Assembly: GCF_003323715.1 (NCBI RefSeq)
Contig: NZ_QOIN01000048.1
Coordinates: 496,001 to 560,000, forward strand
Reading direction: 5' to 3'
Source: Streptomyces diacarni
GTDB taxonomy: Bacteria > Actinomycetota > Actinomycetes > Streptomycetales > Streptomycetaceae
DNA: 64,000 bases
Made by a program: the position numbers and the translations under genes. Below are positions 51,408 through 60,432 of this stretch, piece by piece; the stretch's first letter is position 1, and every line of letters starts with the position of its first letter. The notes beneath the pieces are model-generated. The model saw only the letters and a program-made list of their open reading frames with translations, was not told the origin of the DNA and did no database searches.

Positions 51408-51441
51408 CCGGTGCCGGGCCCGGAACCGGGTCCGGCACCGG
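51408..51441 (+). terminator. Terminator after phospholipase C gene
   Basis: A 16-bp stem (51408-51423 with 51426-51441) with one G-T pair and an AA tip, 20 bases after the stop. The rest of the gap to 51593 has two CAAAGG copies and the palindrome-like AAAGGATCTTTT but no gene. Confidence 0.8.
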
Positions 51442-51593
51442 AAAGTTCCCGTGTGCGGCGGGGTTGTGGGTATCGCCACAAAGGTCTCAAAGGATCTTTT
51501 CGGGGTGGCAGGCTGCTGAACCGGTGGTTTTGGAGCGGCGCATTCCGCTCCGCGCCGTCCCGCCCGTGCCGAGACCCGAGACAGGCGACGCCC

Positions 51594-54029
51594 GTGACCG
51601 CTCTTGCCCGCTGGTGCCTGAGGCGCCGCCTGACCGTCCTGCTGCTCTGGCTCGCCGCGCTCGCCGGCGCGGTGAGCGCCGCCGCACTCACCGGCAGCGC
51701 CTACTCGGACGACTACGGCGCGGCCGGAACCGAGTCGGCGCAGGCAGCACAGCGGCTGGAGAGCGCCTTCCCCGACCAGCGCGGCGAGGGCGCCACCCTC
51801 GTGTGGCACACCGACGAGGGCAGTGTGCGCGCCGCCCCCGTCGAAGAACGCATGTCCGAGACGCTGCGGGCCGTCGCCGACCTGCCCGGCGTCGCCTCCG
51901 TGCGCTCCCCCTACGCGCCCGGCGGCGAGAGCCGGATCAGCGAGGACGGCCACACCGCCTACGCCACCCTCACCCTCGACGCGCCCACCGACGAACTGGG
52001 CGAACAACAGGCCCAGCGCGTCCTCGATACCGCACGCGACGCCGCGGGGGACGGCCTCCAGGTCGAGGCGGGCGGCCCGGGCATCGCGCTCACCGAGGCA
52101 CCGAAGGCGCAGCTGGCCGAGGTCATCGGGCTCGCCGCGGCCGCCGTCGTCCTCTTCCTGGCCTTCGGCTCGCTCGCCGCCACCGCGCTGCCGCTGATCA
52201 CCGCCGTCGTCGCCGTCGGCACCGCCGCGGCCGGGATAGGGCTGCTCAGCCAGGTCATGACCGTCGCCGACTTCGCCCCCATGCTGGGCATGCTCATCGG
52301 CCTGGGCGTCGGCATCGACTACGCGCTCTTCATCGTCACCCGGCACCGCACAGGGCTGCGCGCCGGATTCCCCGTGCACGAGGCGGCACAGCGCGCCGTG
52401 ACGGTCTCCGGGCGGGCCGTCGTCTTCGCCGGCGCCACGGTGTGCATCGCCCTGCTGGGCATGTTCATCCTGCGGCTCGGCTTCCTGGGCGGAGTGGCAC
52501 TCGCCGCCTGCCTCACCGTCGTGCTCAGCGTGGCCGCCTCCGTGACGCTGCTGCCCGCGCTCCTGGGCATGATCGGCATGCGGGCACTCAGCCGCCGCGA
52601 ACGCCGGCGGCTGACCGAGCACGGGCCGCGCCCCGAGGCGCCCACCGGCTTCGCGGTGCGCTGGTCCGCGTTCGTCGAACGCCGGCCCAAACTGCTGGGC
52701 GCCCTGGCCGCCGTGCTGATGGCCGTGCTCGCGCTGCCCACCCTCAGCCTCCACCTGGGCACCTCCGACCAGGGCAACGACCCCGCCACCAGCACCACCC
52801 GCAAGGCCTACGACCTGCTCGCCGGGGGTCCCCCAGGGGCCGAAGGCTCCGGGGGAGGCTTCGGCCCCGGCACCAACGGCCCCCTCACGCTGGTCGGCGA
52901 GGTCGACGGCGCCGGCGACAAGCTCGCCTTCGACCACCTGCCCGAGGCCATCCGCTCCACCCCGGGCGTCGCCCAGGTCTCCGGACCCGACTTCAACGGC
53001 AGCGGGGACACCGGCGTGATCACCGTCGTGCCCGACAGCTCACCCCAGTCCAAGGCCACCTCCGACCTGGTCGACCGGCTCCGCGACGACGTGCTGCCCC
53101 AGGCCGAGGAAGGATCGACCCTGCGCGTCCTGGTCGGCGGCCCGACCGCCGGCTACGACGACTTCGCCGACCTCATCGTCGGCAAACTCCCCCTCTTCGG
53201 CGGCGTCGTCATCGCACTCGGCTGTTTCCTGTTGCTGCTGGCCTTCCGCAGCATCGCCATCCCCCTCAAGGCCGCGGCCATGAACATCGCGGCCGTCGCC
53301 GCCGCCTTCGGCGTCGTCGTCGCCGTCTTCCAGTGGGGCTGGGGCAGCGAACTCCTCGGCCTGGGCAGCGCGGGACCCGTCGAACCCTTCCTGCCCGTCA
53401 TCATGATCTCGGTGCTCTTCGGGCTCTCCATGGACTACCAGGTCTTCCTCGTCAGCCGGATGTACGAGGAGTGGCGGCTGACAGGCGACAACAGGCGCGC
53501 CGTACGGGTGGGCCTGGCCGAGACCGGCCGCGTCATCAACTCGGCGGCCGTCATCATGATCGCCGTCTTCGGCGCCTTCGTCCTCAGCGGCGACCGGCTG
53601 ATCGCCATGTTCGGCATCGCGCTCGCCGCCGCCGTCGCCCTGGACGCCTTCGTCCTGCGCACCCTGCTGGTGCCCGCCCTGATGCACCTGCTGGGCGGCG
53701 CCAACTGGTGGCTGCCCGGCTGGCTGGACCGCCGCCTGCCCCGCATCAGCATCGAACCGGAACCCGCCGCCGTACCGGCCGGCACCAAACCCGCCGGTCC
53801 CGGCGCCTTCCCGGCACCCGCCGCACCGGCCCCGGGCCCCGGCACCGGACCCGCCGCCCGGGGGCCCGGGTCCGTGGCCAACGGACCCGCACCCGCGGCG
53901 CAGGGTCCCGAACCCGTCGTGCCCGCGCCCGGCGGCGAACCCGCGGCCGAGCCGCCGGGACCCGCACCCGCCCTACCCCGCCTCGGTCCGCCCGGGGCCC
54001 TTCCTAAGGCGGGTCGGCCCCGGACCTAA
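51594..54029 (+). CDS. MMPL/RND family transporter
   Basis: 811 residues. Two-fold repeated membrane unit: helix 1 RLTVLLLWLAALAGAVSAAAL, a large extracytoplasmic domain, then five helices with GLGVGIDYALFIVTRHR; second half with GGVVIALGCFLLLLAFRS and GLSMDYQVFLVSRMYEEW, the conserved Asp-Tyr pairs used for proton flow. The last ~90 residues are Pro/Ala/Gly repeats. A ten-residue insertion interrupts the AYDLLAxG-FGPG motif. It is a proton-driven exporter of lipids or drugs; substrate unknown. GTG 51594, with weak AGGCGA upstream. Confidence 0.93.
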   Translation: MTALARWCLRRRLTVLLLWLAALAGAVSAAALTGSAYSDDYGAAGTESAQAAQRLESAFPDQRGEGATLVWHTDEGSVRAAPVEERMSETLRAVADLPGVASVRSPYAPGGESRISEDGHTAYATLTLDAPTDELGEQQAQRVLDTARDAAGDGLQVEAGGPGIALTEAPKAQLAEVIGLAAAAVVLFLAFGSLAATALPLITAVVAVGTAAAGIGLLSQVMTVADFAPMLGMLIGLGVGIDYALFIVTRHRTGLRAGFPVHEAAQRAVTVSGRAVVFAGATVCIALLGMFILRLGFLGGVALAACLTVVLSVAASVTLLPALLGMIGMRALSRRERRRLTEHGPRPEAPTGFAVRWSAFVERRPKLLGALAAVLMAVLALPTLSLHLGTSDQGNDPATSTTRKAYDLLAGGPPGAEGSGGGFGPGTNGPLTLVGEVDGAGDKLAFDHLPEAIRSTPGVAQVSGPDFNGSGDTGVITVVPDSSPQSKATSDLVDRLRDDVLPQAEEGSTLRVLVGGPTAGYDDFADLIVGKLPLFGGVVIALGCFLLLLAFRSIAIPLKAAAMNIAAVAAAFGVVVAVFQWGWGSELLGLGSAGPVEPFLPVIMISVLFGLSMDYQVFLVSRMYEEWRLTGDNRRAVRVGLAETGRVINSAAVIMIAVFGAFVLSGDRLIAMFGIALAAAVALDAFVLRTLLVPALMHLLGGANWWLPGWLDRRLPRISIEPEPAAVPAGTKPAGPGAFPAPAAPAPGPGTGPAARGPGSVANGPAPAAQGPEPVVPAPGGEPAAEPPGPAPALPRLGPPGALPKAGRPRT
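52827..52856 (+). repeat. 30-bp in-frame GC-rich palindromic insertion in the MMPL gene
   Basis: Ten codons spelling GPPGAEGSGG split the conserved AYDLLAxG / FGPGTNGPL line. The DNA is an imperfect hairpin: CCCCC...GGCCGAAGGCTCC...GGGGGA. It resembles short palindromic repeats common between Streptomyces genes. Confidence 0.65.
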
Positions 54030-54084
54030 GGCACCCCGGCCGCGCAAGACGGGGCAGTTGCCCGATGTGGCGGGACGCCGCAGG

Positions 54085-54130
54085 CAGGAGTGTGGACGTG
54101 TCAGGTCCGCAGGGACACCGCACACTCCTG
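54085..54130 (+). promoter_or_regulatory. Extended stem-loop upstream of the 67-aa gene
   Basis: CAGGAGTGTG (54085-54094) pairs perfectly with CACACTCCTG (54121-54130); inside, GTGTC (54098-54102) pairs with GACAC (54114-54118). It ends 16 bases before the start codon, so it may act as operator or RNA switch. Confidence 0.6.
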
Positions 54131-54146
54131 GAAGGGGACGAGGGCC

Positions 54147-54350
54147 ATGCTGTACGACCTCAACCACACTACCCACCACCTGCGCATGGACGACCTGCGC
54201 CGCGAGGCCGACCACGAGCGGCTCGTACGCCGGGCCAGGGAAGCCCGCCAGGAACCCGGGCGCGGAATCCGCCCCTGGCTCGGCCCCTGGCTCGGCCGCA
54301 GGCGACAAGGAGGCCACGGGGAGGGGACCGCCTGGGTCAGGGCCGCGTGA
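54147..54350 (+). CDS. Small conserved-type protein, 67 aa
   Basis: ATG 54147 follows GAAGGGGACGAGGG. The product begins MLYDLNHTTHHLRMDDLRRE and is a basic amphipathic helix (ADHERLVRRAREARQEPG) with a tail of two GPWLG-like short units. I know similar small Streptomyces proteins but no function. It precedes the LuxR regulator by 61 bases in the same direction and is preceded by an extended stem-loop. Confidence 0.65.
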   Translation: MLYDLNHTTHHLRMDDLRREADHERLVRRAREARQEPGRGIRPWLGPWLGRRRQGGHGEGTAWVRAA

Positions 54351-54411
54351 CGGGCCGCGGACGCTCCCGCGCCCCGGCCGGTACGGGTGCCCGGTGACGG
54401 TGGGGGATGCC

Positions 54412-57400
54412 ATGCTGAACACCGTGCCGCTCACCACCACCGTCAGCCCCGTTTTCGTCGGCCGCGCCGAGGAGTTGGCCGCGCTCACCGAGGCGCTCGC
54501 CCGCGCCGAGGCCGGCACGCCGCAGGCGCTGCTGCTCGGCGGCGAGGCGGGTGTGGGCAAGACCCGGCTGCTCGAGGAGTTCCTGGCGCGGGCGCGCGCC
54601 CGCGGCGGCGTCACCACGCTCGGCGGCTGCCTCGAACTGGGCGCCGACGGCCTCCCCTTCGCCCCGTTCACCACGGCGCTGCGCGGCCTGCGCCGCGCCG
54701 TGGACCCGGCCCGTCTCGCGGCCGCAGCCGAGGGCCGCGAGGCCGAACTCGCCCGGCTGCTGCCCGACCTGGCGGTCCCCGCGCCCGCCACGCAGCGCGA
54801 GGCGTATGCCGACGGAGCCGACCTCGCCGACGGAGTCGACGGTGGCCGCGCCCGGCTGTTCGAGGCCACCGCCCAACTGCTGGAGCGGCTCGCCGCCGAC
54901 CGCACGCTCGTCGTCGCCCTCGAAGACCTCCAGTGGGCCGACCGCTCCACCCGGGAACTGGTCGGCTACCTCTTCCGCTCCACCCGCGCCTGCCGCCTCG
55001 CCCTGCTGGCCACCTACCGCAGCGACGACATCCACCGCCGCCACCCGCTGCGCCCCTTCCTCGCCGAACAGGACCGGCTGCGCACCGTCCTCCACCTCGG
55101 CCTGCCCCGCCTCACCCGCACCGAGGTCCGGGCCCAGATCACCGGCATCAACGGTGCCGAGCCCGACAGCGTGCTGGCCGAGGAGGTCTTCCGCCGCTCC
55201 GAGGGCATCCCCTTCTTCGTCGAGGAACTGACGGCCACCCGCGCGACCTGCTCCATCAGCGACTCCCTGCGCGATCTGCTGCTCGTGCGCGTCGAGGCGC
55301 TGCCCGACGCGGCCCAGCGTGTGGTGCGCCTGGCAGCGGGCGGCGGCTCCGCCGTCGAACACGCACTGCTGGCGGCCGTCGCAGGGCTCGGTGAGGACGC
55401 GCTGCTGGAAGCCCTGCGCGCCGCCGTGGGCGGCAACGTGCTGCGCGCCACGGACGACGGATCCGGATACCACTTCCGGCACGCCCTGCTGCGTGAGGCC
55501 GTCCGCGAGGACCTGCTCCCCGGCGAACTCGCCCGCGTCAGCCGCCGCTACGCCGAGGCGCTGGAGGCCGACCCGACGCTGGTCCGTGCCGAGGAACGGC
55601 TGGCCCGCCTCGCGCACTACTGGCACCGCGGCCGCGACGCGGCCAAGGCGCTCCCCGCCGCGCTCTCCGCCTCCGTCGAGGCCCGCAGCCGGCACGCCCA
55701 CGCCGAGGAACACCACCTTCTCGAACGCGTCATCGAGCTGTGGGACGACGTACCTGACGACGCCAAGGACGGCCTCCCCGCCCTCACGCTGCCGCGCGCC
55801 TTCCCCACCGGCGCTCCACCGGGACAGGCTGCACCCTGTCCGCCGCGCTTCATGGAGGTCCTGGCCGAAGCCGTCGTCGCCGCCCGCACCAGCGGCGACG
55901 TCACCAGGGCCCAGGCGCTCACCCGCCGCGCGCTCGCCCGGCTGGAGGAGAGTCGGGACCCGCTCACCTGCGCCTGGTTCCAGCTCAAGATGGGCCTGCT
56001 GACCGAAGAGGCGGGCAAGGGCGACGGCTGGGCCCAGATCGCCACGGCGCAGGAACTGGTCCGCGGACTGCCGCCCTCCGCCGTGCACGCCAAGGTGCTC
56101 TCCAGCGCGGCGAGCTGGGGCCTGGTGCACCGCCCGGGGCGCGAGGCGCTGGCCACCGCCGTACGTGCCGTCGAACTGGCCCGCGTCGTCGGCGTCACCG
56201 TCATCGAGCTCGAAGCCCGCGTCACCCTCGGCACCCTCCTCGCCCAGTCGGGTGACCTCGAAGCGGGCCTGGCCGAGATGGCCCGCGCCCGGGACGAGGC
56301 GGCCGAGGCCGGCGTCACCAGCGTGGAGATCCGCGCCGCCACCAACATCGCCGTCGAACTGGAGCTGGCGGGACGCTGGGAACAGGCGGCGGCCGAGGCC
56401 GCCCACGCGGCCCGCGTCGCCCGTGAACGCAACCGCCCCAACTCCTACGCGGGCGCCCTCGCCTCCCACGCCGAAGCCCTCCTGTCGATGGGGGAGTGGG
56501 ATGAGGCGGCCGCGCTCCTCGACGAGGCCAGGACCGCGGCCCGCGCCGCCGACGTCCGCGCCTGGGTCGCGCTCTTGCGGGCCCACCTGTCCCACGACCG
56601 CGGACACCAGCCGGGGCTGGAGGCCGCCGTCGAGGAAGTGGTGGCCGCGCTCGGCAGCTCCCCCGTCGTCGAACCGCAGAAGGCCGTCGCGCTCCGGCAC
56701 TTCACCATGGTCCTCGCCGCCCGCCGCGGCGACCTCGCCGAGGCCCGCGCCGAGCTGGCCCGCGCGCTCGAAGAGGGCTTCGGCCCCGGCAGCTACCCGC
56801 AGGCCTGGGCCCTGCTGACGGCCGCCGCCACGCAGGAGGCCGAGACCCGCGGCCTCCCCGGCACCGACCCGGGGCGCGGGCCCGTCCTGGACGCACTGCG
56901 GCGCGCCGCCCGCAAGCTGCCGCGGCCCGCACCCGTGTGGGAGGGGCACGCCCTGCTCCTGGAGGCCGAACTCACCCGGGCGGCCGGGGACAACGACCCG
57001 CACCGCTGGGAGGCCGCCGCCCTCGCCCTCGAACCCCTCGGCCGCCCCCACCCCCTCGCACTGGCCCGCCTGCGCTGGGCCGAGTCCCTGCTGGAGGCCG
57101 ACGCGGCGCGGCGCTCGGCAGCCGGGCAGGGGCCCGGCGCGGGCCGCTCCGCGGGCGCACTGCTGCGGGCGGCGGGCGCCGAGGCCCTGCGGCTGGGGGC
57201 CGCGCCGCTGCGCGCCGAGGCCGAACAGCTGGCGCTGCGCGCCCGGATCGCCCTGGACGACGACGCGTCCGCAGGCCCCGCGCCCACCCGCCCTGCCCTG
57301 CCCGCCACCTGTGACCCGGCCGATTCCCTCGGACTGACCCGCCGCGAGCGGGGCGTGCTGGACCTCGTGGCCGAGGGGCTGAGCAACCGGCAGATAGCCG

Positions 57401-57555
57401 AGCGGCTGCACATCGCGCCGAAGACGGCGAGCGTGCACGTCTCCCACATCCTGGCCAAGCTCGGCGTCGCCACGCGGGGCGAGGCGGCGGCCATGGCCTT
57501 CCGGCTACGCCTGGTCACCCCGCGGGGAGCCGCCGTGCGCAGGACGGTCCGCTGA
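54412..57555 (+). CDS. LuxR family (LAL-type) regulator with ATPase domain
   Basis: 1047 residues. AAA/ATPase sensor at the N terminus: VFVGRAEELAALTEAL, Walker A GGEAGVGKTRL near 44-54, Walker B LVVALEDLQWADRS, then a long TPR-like helical middle (about 380-900). The C-terminal LuxR helix-turn-helix is LTRRERGVLDLVAEGLSNRQIAERLHIAPKT near 975-1010. Such LAL regulators are ATP-dependent activators responding to sugars or metabolites. ATG 54412 with GGGGGA six bases upstream. The last 51 bases overlap the convergent DUF6191 gene. Confidence 0.92.
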   Translation: MLNTVPLTTTVSPVFVGRAEELAALTEALARAEAGTPQALLLGGEAGVGKTRLLEEFLARARARGGVTTLGGCLELGADGLPFAPFTTALRGLRRAVDPARLAAAAEGREAELARLLPDLAVPAPATQREAYADGADLADGVDGGRARLFEATAQLLERLAADRTLVVALEDLQWADRSTRELVGYLFRSTRACRLALLATYRSDDIHRRHPLRPFLAEQDRLRTVLHLGLPRLTRTEVRAQITGINGAEPDSVLAEEVFRRSEGIPFFVEELTATRATCSISDSLRDLLLVRVEALPDAAQRVVRLAAGGGSAVEHALLAAVAGLGEDALLEALRAAVGGNVLRATDDGSGYHFRHALLREAVREDLLPGELARVSRRYAEALEADPTLVRAEERLARLAHYWHRGRDAAKALPAALSASVEARSRHAHAEEHHLLERVIELWDDVPDDAKDGLPALTLPRAFPTGAPPGQAAPCPPRFMEVLAEAVVAARTSGDVTRAQALTRRALARLEESRDPLTCAWFQLKMGLLTEEAGKGDGWAQIATAQELVRGLPPSAVHAKVLSSAASWGLVHRPGREALATAVRAVELARVVGVTVIELEARVTLGTLLAQSGDLEAGLAEMARARDEAAEAGVTSVEIRAATNIAVELELAGRWEQAAAEAAHAARVARERNRPNSYAGALASHAEALLSMGEWDEAAALLDEARTAARAADVRAWVALLRAHLSHDRGHQPGLEAAVEEVVAALGSSPVVEPQKAVALRHFTMVLAARRGDLAEARAELARALEEGFGPGSYPQAWALLTAAATQEAETRGLPGTDPGRGPVLDALRRAARKLPRPAPVWEGHALLLEAELTRAAGDNDPHRWEAAALALEPLGRPHPLALARLRWAESLLEADAARRSAAGQGPGAGRSAGALLRAAGAEALRLGAAPLRAEAEQLALRARIALDDDASAGPAPTRPALPATCDPADSLGLTRRERGVLDLVAEGLSNRQIAERLHIAPKTASVHVSHILAKLGVATRGEAAAMAFRLRLVTPRGAAVRRTVR

Positions 57556-57972
57556 CCCGACGGAGCGGCCCGCTGGTCCGCCCGGTCCGCCCGGCCCGCC
57601 CTGCCCATCCGGCCCGTGCGCCGGCCCGCCGGTGCTCGTAGGGGGCGGTGTCGCTGAGCCAGGTGCGGTGCGCGGTGCCGGTGCCGATGGCTCGGCCTCG
57701 GCGCCCGGCGCGGAACCGCGCGGTGTGTCATCGCGCGGCGCCGAGGCGCGTGGTGCGGAACCGCCCGGCGCCGAGTCTCCCGGCGCTGAGTCTCCCGGCG
57801 CCGCGTCGCGCGGTGCGGGCGGGCGGATGAGGACGTGCCCCGAGGTGAGGTCTATCGGGCCCGCCCCCGGATCGGTGCTGCCCGCCTGCACGCGGGTGTG
57901 CTCAAGACGCTGCCTCTCGTCATCGGCGTGCTTGCGATTCGGTGCGAACAACTGCTCCAGCAGATTGAACAC
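57505..57972 (-). CDS. DUF6191 domain protein with repeat tail
   Basis: 155 residues. The first ~55 (MFNLLEQLFAPNRKHADDE, GAGPIDLTSGHVLIRPP) match the DUF6191 family of small Streptomyces proteins of unknown function. The remainder is a low-complexity tail with five or six APGDS/APRAS-like units and then Gly/Pro-rich sequence. GTG 57972. It ends inside the LuxR gene (51-base convergent overlap), so the tail end may be an accidental extension. Confidence 0.7.
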   Translation of the reverse strand: MFNLLEQLFAPNRKHADDERQRLEHTRVQAGSTDPGAGPIDLTSGHVLIRPPAPRDAAPGDSAPGDSAPGGSAPRASAPRDDTPRGSAPGAEAEPSAPAPRTAPGSATPPPTSTGGPAHGPDGQGGPGGPGGPAGRSVGSADRPAHGGSPRGDQA

Positions 57973-57989
57973 CAGGCCACCCGGTCCTC

Positions 57990-59150
57990 TCAGCGCACCT
58001 CAAGGCGGAGAATACGGTCGTCCCCCTTCTCCGGGGAGCCACGTCCGTCCGTCTCGCTCGTGACCAGCCAGAGCCCGCCGCCGCCGGTGCCGGGGCCGGC
58101 GACGACCGTGCGGAGGCGGCCGTACTTGCCCTTCAGGAACGACTGCGGCTTGGCCACGGGTTCCCCGCCCTTGAGAGGAATGCGCCACAGCCGCTCGCCG
58201 CGCAGCCCCGCCATCCACACCGAACCCTTGGCCACCGCGATTCCGCTGGGGGAGGCCTCGGCGGTGCGCCACTGCTCCACCGGGTCCCGGTAGCGCTTCG
58301 TTTCGCTCCTGCCCTCGGCGTCGGGCCAGCCGTAGTTCCTGCCCGGCTCGATGAGATTGAGCTCGTCCCAGGTGTCCTGACCGAACTCCGAGGCCCACAG
58401 CCGCTTGTCGGCGTCCCACGCCAGACCCTGCACGTTGCGGTGGCCCCAGCTGTAGACCACGGAGTCGGTCTCGGGGTTGCCGTGTCCGGGGGGCTCGCCC
58501 TCGGGGGTCATGCGCAGGATCTTGCCGCCGAGCGAGTCCCTGTCCTGCGCGAGCCGCCCGTCGCCGGACTCTCCCGTCCCGGCGTACAGCATCTTGTCGG
58601 GTCCGAAGGCGATCCGGCCCCCGTTGTGGGTCCGGCCCTTGGGGATGCCCTTGAGGATCACGTCGGGCGCGCCCAACTGGTCGCCCGGGTCCTTCTTGTC
58701 GTCGTAGATCATGCGCACGATGCGGTTGTCGGACGCGGAGGTGAAGTAGGCGTACACCCAGCCGCCGGCCTGTTCGCCGTCGGGCGGCACCGCGATCCCC
58801 AGCAGCCCGCCCTCTCCGCCGGGTTCGACCCCGGGCACGGTGCCGAGCTCGGTCTTCTTGCCGCTGTCCGCCTCGACACGCAGGATCTTCCCGGTGTCCC
58901 GCAGCGAGACCAGCAGGTCCCCGTCGGACAGCGGCGCCAGCCCCCAGGGGGATTCCAGCCCGGTCGTCACCGTCTCGGCGACCTTCACGGAACCCTTCGC
59001 GGGGGCCGCCCGGGAGGAGGGGGTGCCGCCCGCCGTCGACCGCCCCTCCCCGGAGGGCTCGGCGCCCGAGCCGCCGCCCCCGCCCGAACACCCCGCGGCC
59101 AGCACCACCGCACAGGCCAAACCGACACCCACACCCGTCGCACGTCGCAC
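57990..59150 (-). CDS. PQQ-dependent sugar dehydrogenase lipoprotein (glucose/sorbosone type)
   Basis: 386 residues. Lipoprotein signal GVGLACAVVLAAGCSGG, Cys ~21. Then a six-bladed propeller: VTTGLESPWGLAPLSDGDLLV, GGEGGLLGIAVPPDG, GRTHNGGRIAFGPDKMLYAGTG, SWGHRNVQGLAWDADKRLWASEFG and ELNLIEPGRNYGWP, all signature lines of the GSDH family. It oxidises sugars outside the membrane if PQQ is supplied. GTG 59150 with GAGGAG eight bases upstream. Downstream of the AKR gene in the same direction, separated by terminators. Confidence 0.9.
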   Translation of the reverse strand: MRRATGVGVGLACAVVLAAGCSGGGGGSGAEPSGEGRSTAGGTPSSRAAPAKGSVKVAETVTTGLESPWGLAPLSDGDLLVSLRDTGKILRVEADSGKKTELGTVPGVEPGGEGGLLGIAVPPDGEQAGGWVYAYFTSASDNRIVRMIYDDKKDPGDQLGAPDVILKGIPKGRTHNGGRIAFGPDKMLYAGTGESGDGRLAQDRDSLGGKILRMTPEGEPPGHGNPETDSVVYSWGHRNVQGLAWDADKRLWASEFGQDTWDELNLIEPGRNYGWPDAEGRSETKRYRDPVEQWRTAEASPSGIAVAKGSVWMAGLRGERLWRIPLKGGEPVAKPQSFLKGKYGRLRTVVAGPGTGGGGLWLVTSETDGRGSPEKGDDRILRLEVR

Positions 59151-59205
59151 GCTCTGGCTCCTCGGCCCCTCGACACCGAACGCTTCCAGGGGACCACACG
59201 CGGCA

Positions 59206-59228
59206 CGCGCGGGGGAGTACCCCGCGCG
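59206..59228 (-). terminator. Terminator between aldo/keto reductase and sugar dehydrogenase
   Basis: CGCGCGGGG (59206-59214) with CCCCGCGCG (59220-59228), a perfect 9-bp stem with five-base loop. Confidence 0.6.
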
Positions 59229-59257
59229 GCCGTCGCCGTCGGCCCCGCCGTCAGGGC

Positions 59258-59291
59258 GGCACCCGGCTCACCAAACCGGTTCCCGGGTGCC
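59258..59291 (-). terminator. Terminator just after the aldo/keto reductase gene
   Basis: GGCACCCGG (59258-59266) with CCGGGTGCC (59283-59291), six bases beyond the leftward stop. Confidence 0.65.
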
Positions 59292-59296
59292 CGGGT

Positions 59297-60292
59297 TCAG
59301 TCCCACGACCCCCGGGCCGTGGGCAGGGCCGCGATCTCCGCGAGGTCGTGCTCGGTCAGCTTCAGCGCCGAGGCGCAGGCGTTCTCCGTGACCCAGTGCG
59401 GCTTCTTCGTCCCCGGGACGGGCACCACGTGCCGGCCCTGGGCCAGTACCCAGGCCAACGCGATCTGGCCGGGTGTCGCGCTGCCGTGGCGGCGGGCCAC
59501 GCGGCGCAGCCCGGCGACGATGGGCTGGTTGGCGGCCATCATCTCGGCGGTGAAGCGGGGGTGCCGCGCGCGCACGTCGTCGGGCTCGAAGCCGCCGCCT
59601 GTGGTCAGAGCGCCCGTCAGGTAGCCGTTGCCCAGCGGCATGGCGGCCAGGAACCCGATGCCGCGGGTCTCGCACCAGGGCAGCAGGGTGGCGAGGGCCT
59701 CCCTGGACCAGACGGACAGTTCGGCCTGTACGGCGCCGACGGGGAAGACCTGCTGGACCCGTTCGAGCTGCCGTATGGTCCTGTCGTGGATACCGGTGCC
59801 CGCGCGCCGGTCCGCGCGGGCGCCGACGGCGCAGAAGCCCAGCGCGCGCACCTTCCCCGCCGTCACCAGTTCGGCCATCGCGCCCCAGGTCTCCTCGATC
59901 GGTACCTCGGGGTCGGCGCGGTGCAGTTGGTAGAGGTCGATGGTGTCGGTCTGGAGCCTGCGCAGCGAGGCGTCGCAGGCCCGGTGCACGTAGCCGGGGC
60001 GGCCGTTGGCGACGATGTGCTGGTCGCCGACGAGCAGTCCGCACTTGGTGGAGACGAACGCCTCCTCGCGGCGCTCCTTGAGCACGCGTCCGAGCAGCAG
60101 CTCGTTGGTGAAGGGCCCGTACATGTCGGCGGTGTCCAGCAGCGAGACCCCGGCGTCCAGGGCCGTGTGCACCGCGCGCAGCGAGGTGACGCCGTGCTGC
60201 TCCGAGGAGGAGTAGGCCCAGCTCATCGGCATACAGCCCAGTCCCACGGCCCCCACACCGAGTGCTGCCGCACCGATCGTCCTGCGCTCCAC
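59297..60292 (-). CDS. Aldo/keto reductase
   Basis: 331 residues, (beta/alpha)8 barrel. Tetrad: Asp in LLDTADMYGP, Tyr in the same segment, Lys in FVSTKCGLLVG, His in LYQLHRADPEVPIEETW. NADPH motif near the end: VPVPGTKKPHWVTEN. A 12-15 residue insertion (ARADRRAGTGIHD) between strand 5 and helix is unlike short AKRs. GTG 60292 after AGGAAA. Substrate unknown. Divergent from the hydroxyacid dehydrogenase. Confidence 0.93.
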   Translation of the reverse strand: MERRTIGAAALGVGAVGLGCMPMSWAYSSSEQHGVTSLRAVHTALDAGVSLLDTADMYGPFTNELLLGRVLKERREEAFVSTKCGLLVGDQHIVANGRPGYVHRACDASLRRLQTDTIDLYQLHRADPEVPIEETWGAMAELVTAGKVRALGFCAVGARADRRAGTGIHDRTIRQLERVQQVFPVGAVQAELSVWSREALATLLPWCETRGIGFLAAMPLGNGYLTGALTTGGGFEPDDVRARHPRFTAEMMAANQPIVAGLRRVARRHGSATPGQIALAWVLAQGRHVVPVPGTKKPHWVTENACASALKLTEHDLAEIAALPTARGSWD

Positions 60293-60432
60293 CGCTTTCC
60301 TGCTCCCTCCGGGACGGACCCCAAACTAGCGGGCGCCCGGGTGTCACACACGTTTGCCCCGGCCACACCGCCCCCACGCGTCGTGGGAAGGCGCCCCTGT
60401 CCTGCGGGGTGGCCGCCCCTTAGTCTCTCCTC

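Noticed and set aside
54337..57447. A 1036-codon minus-strand frame opposite the LuxR gene
   Set aside because: Low-complexity Gly/Ala/Arg composition, no domain, while the plus strand encodes a complete LAL regulator.
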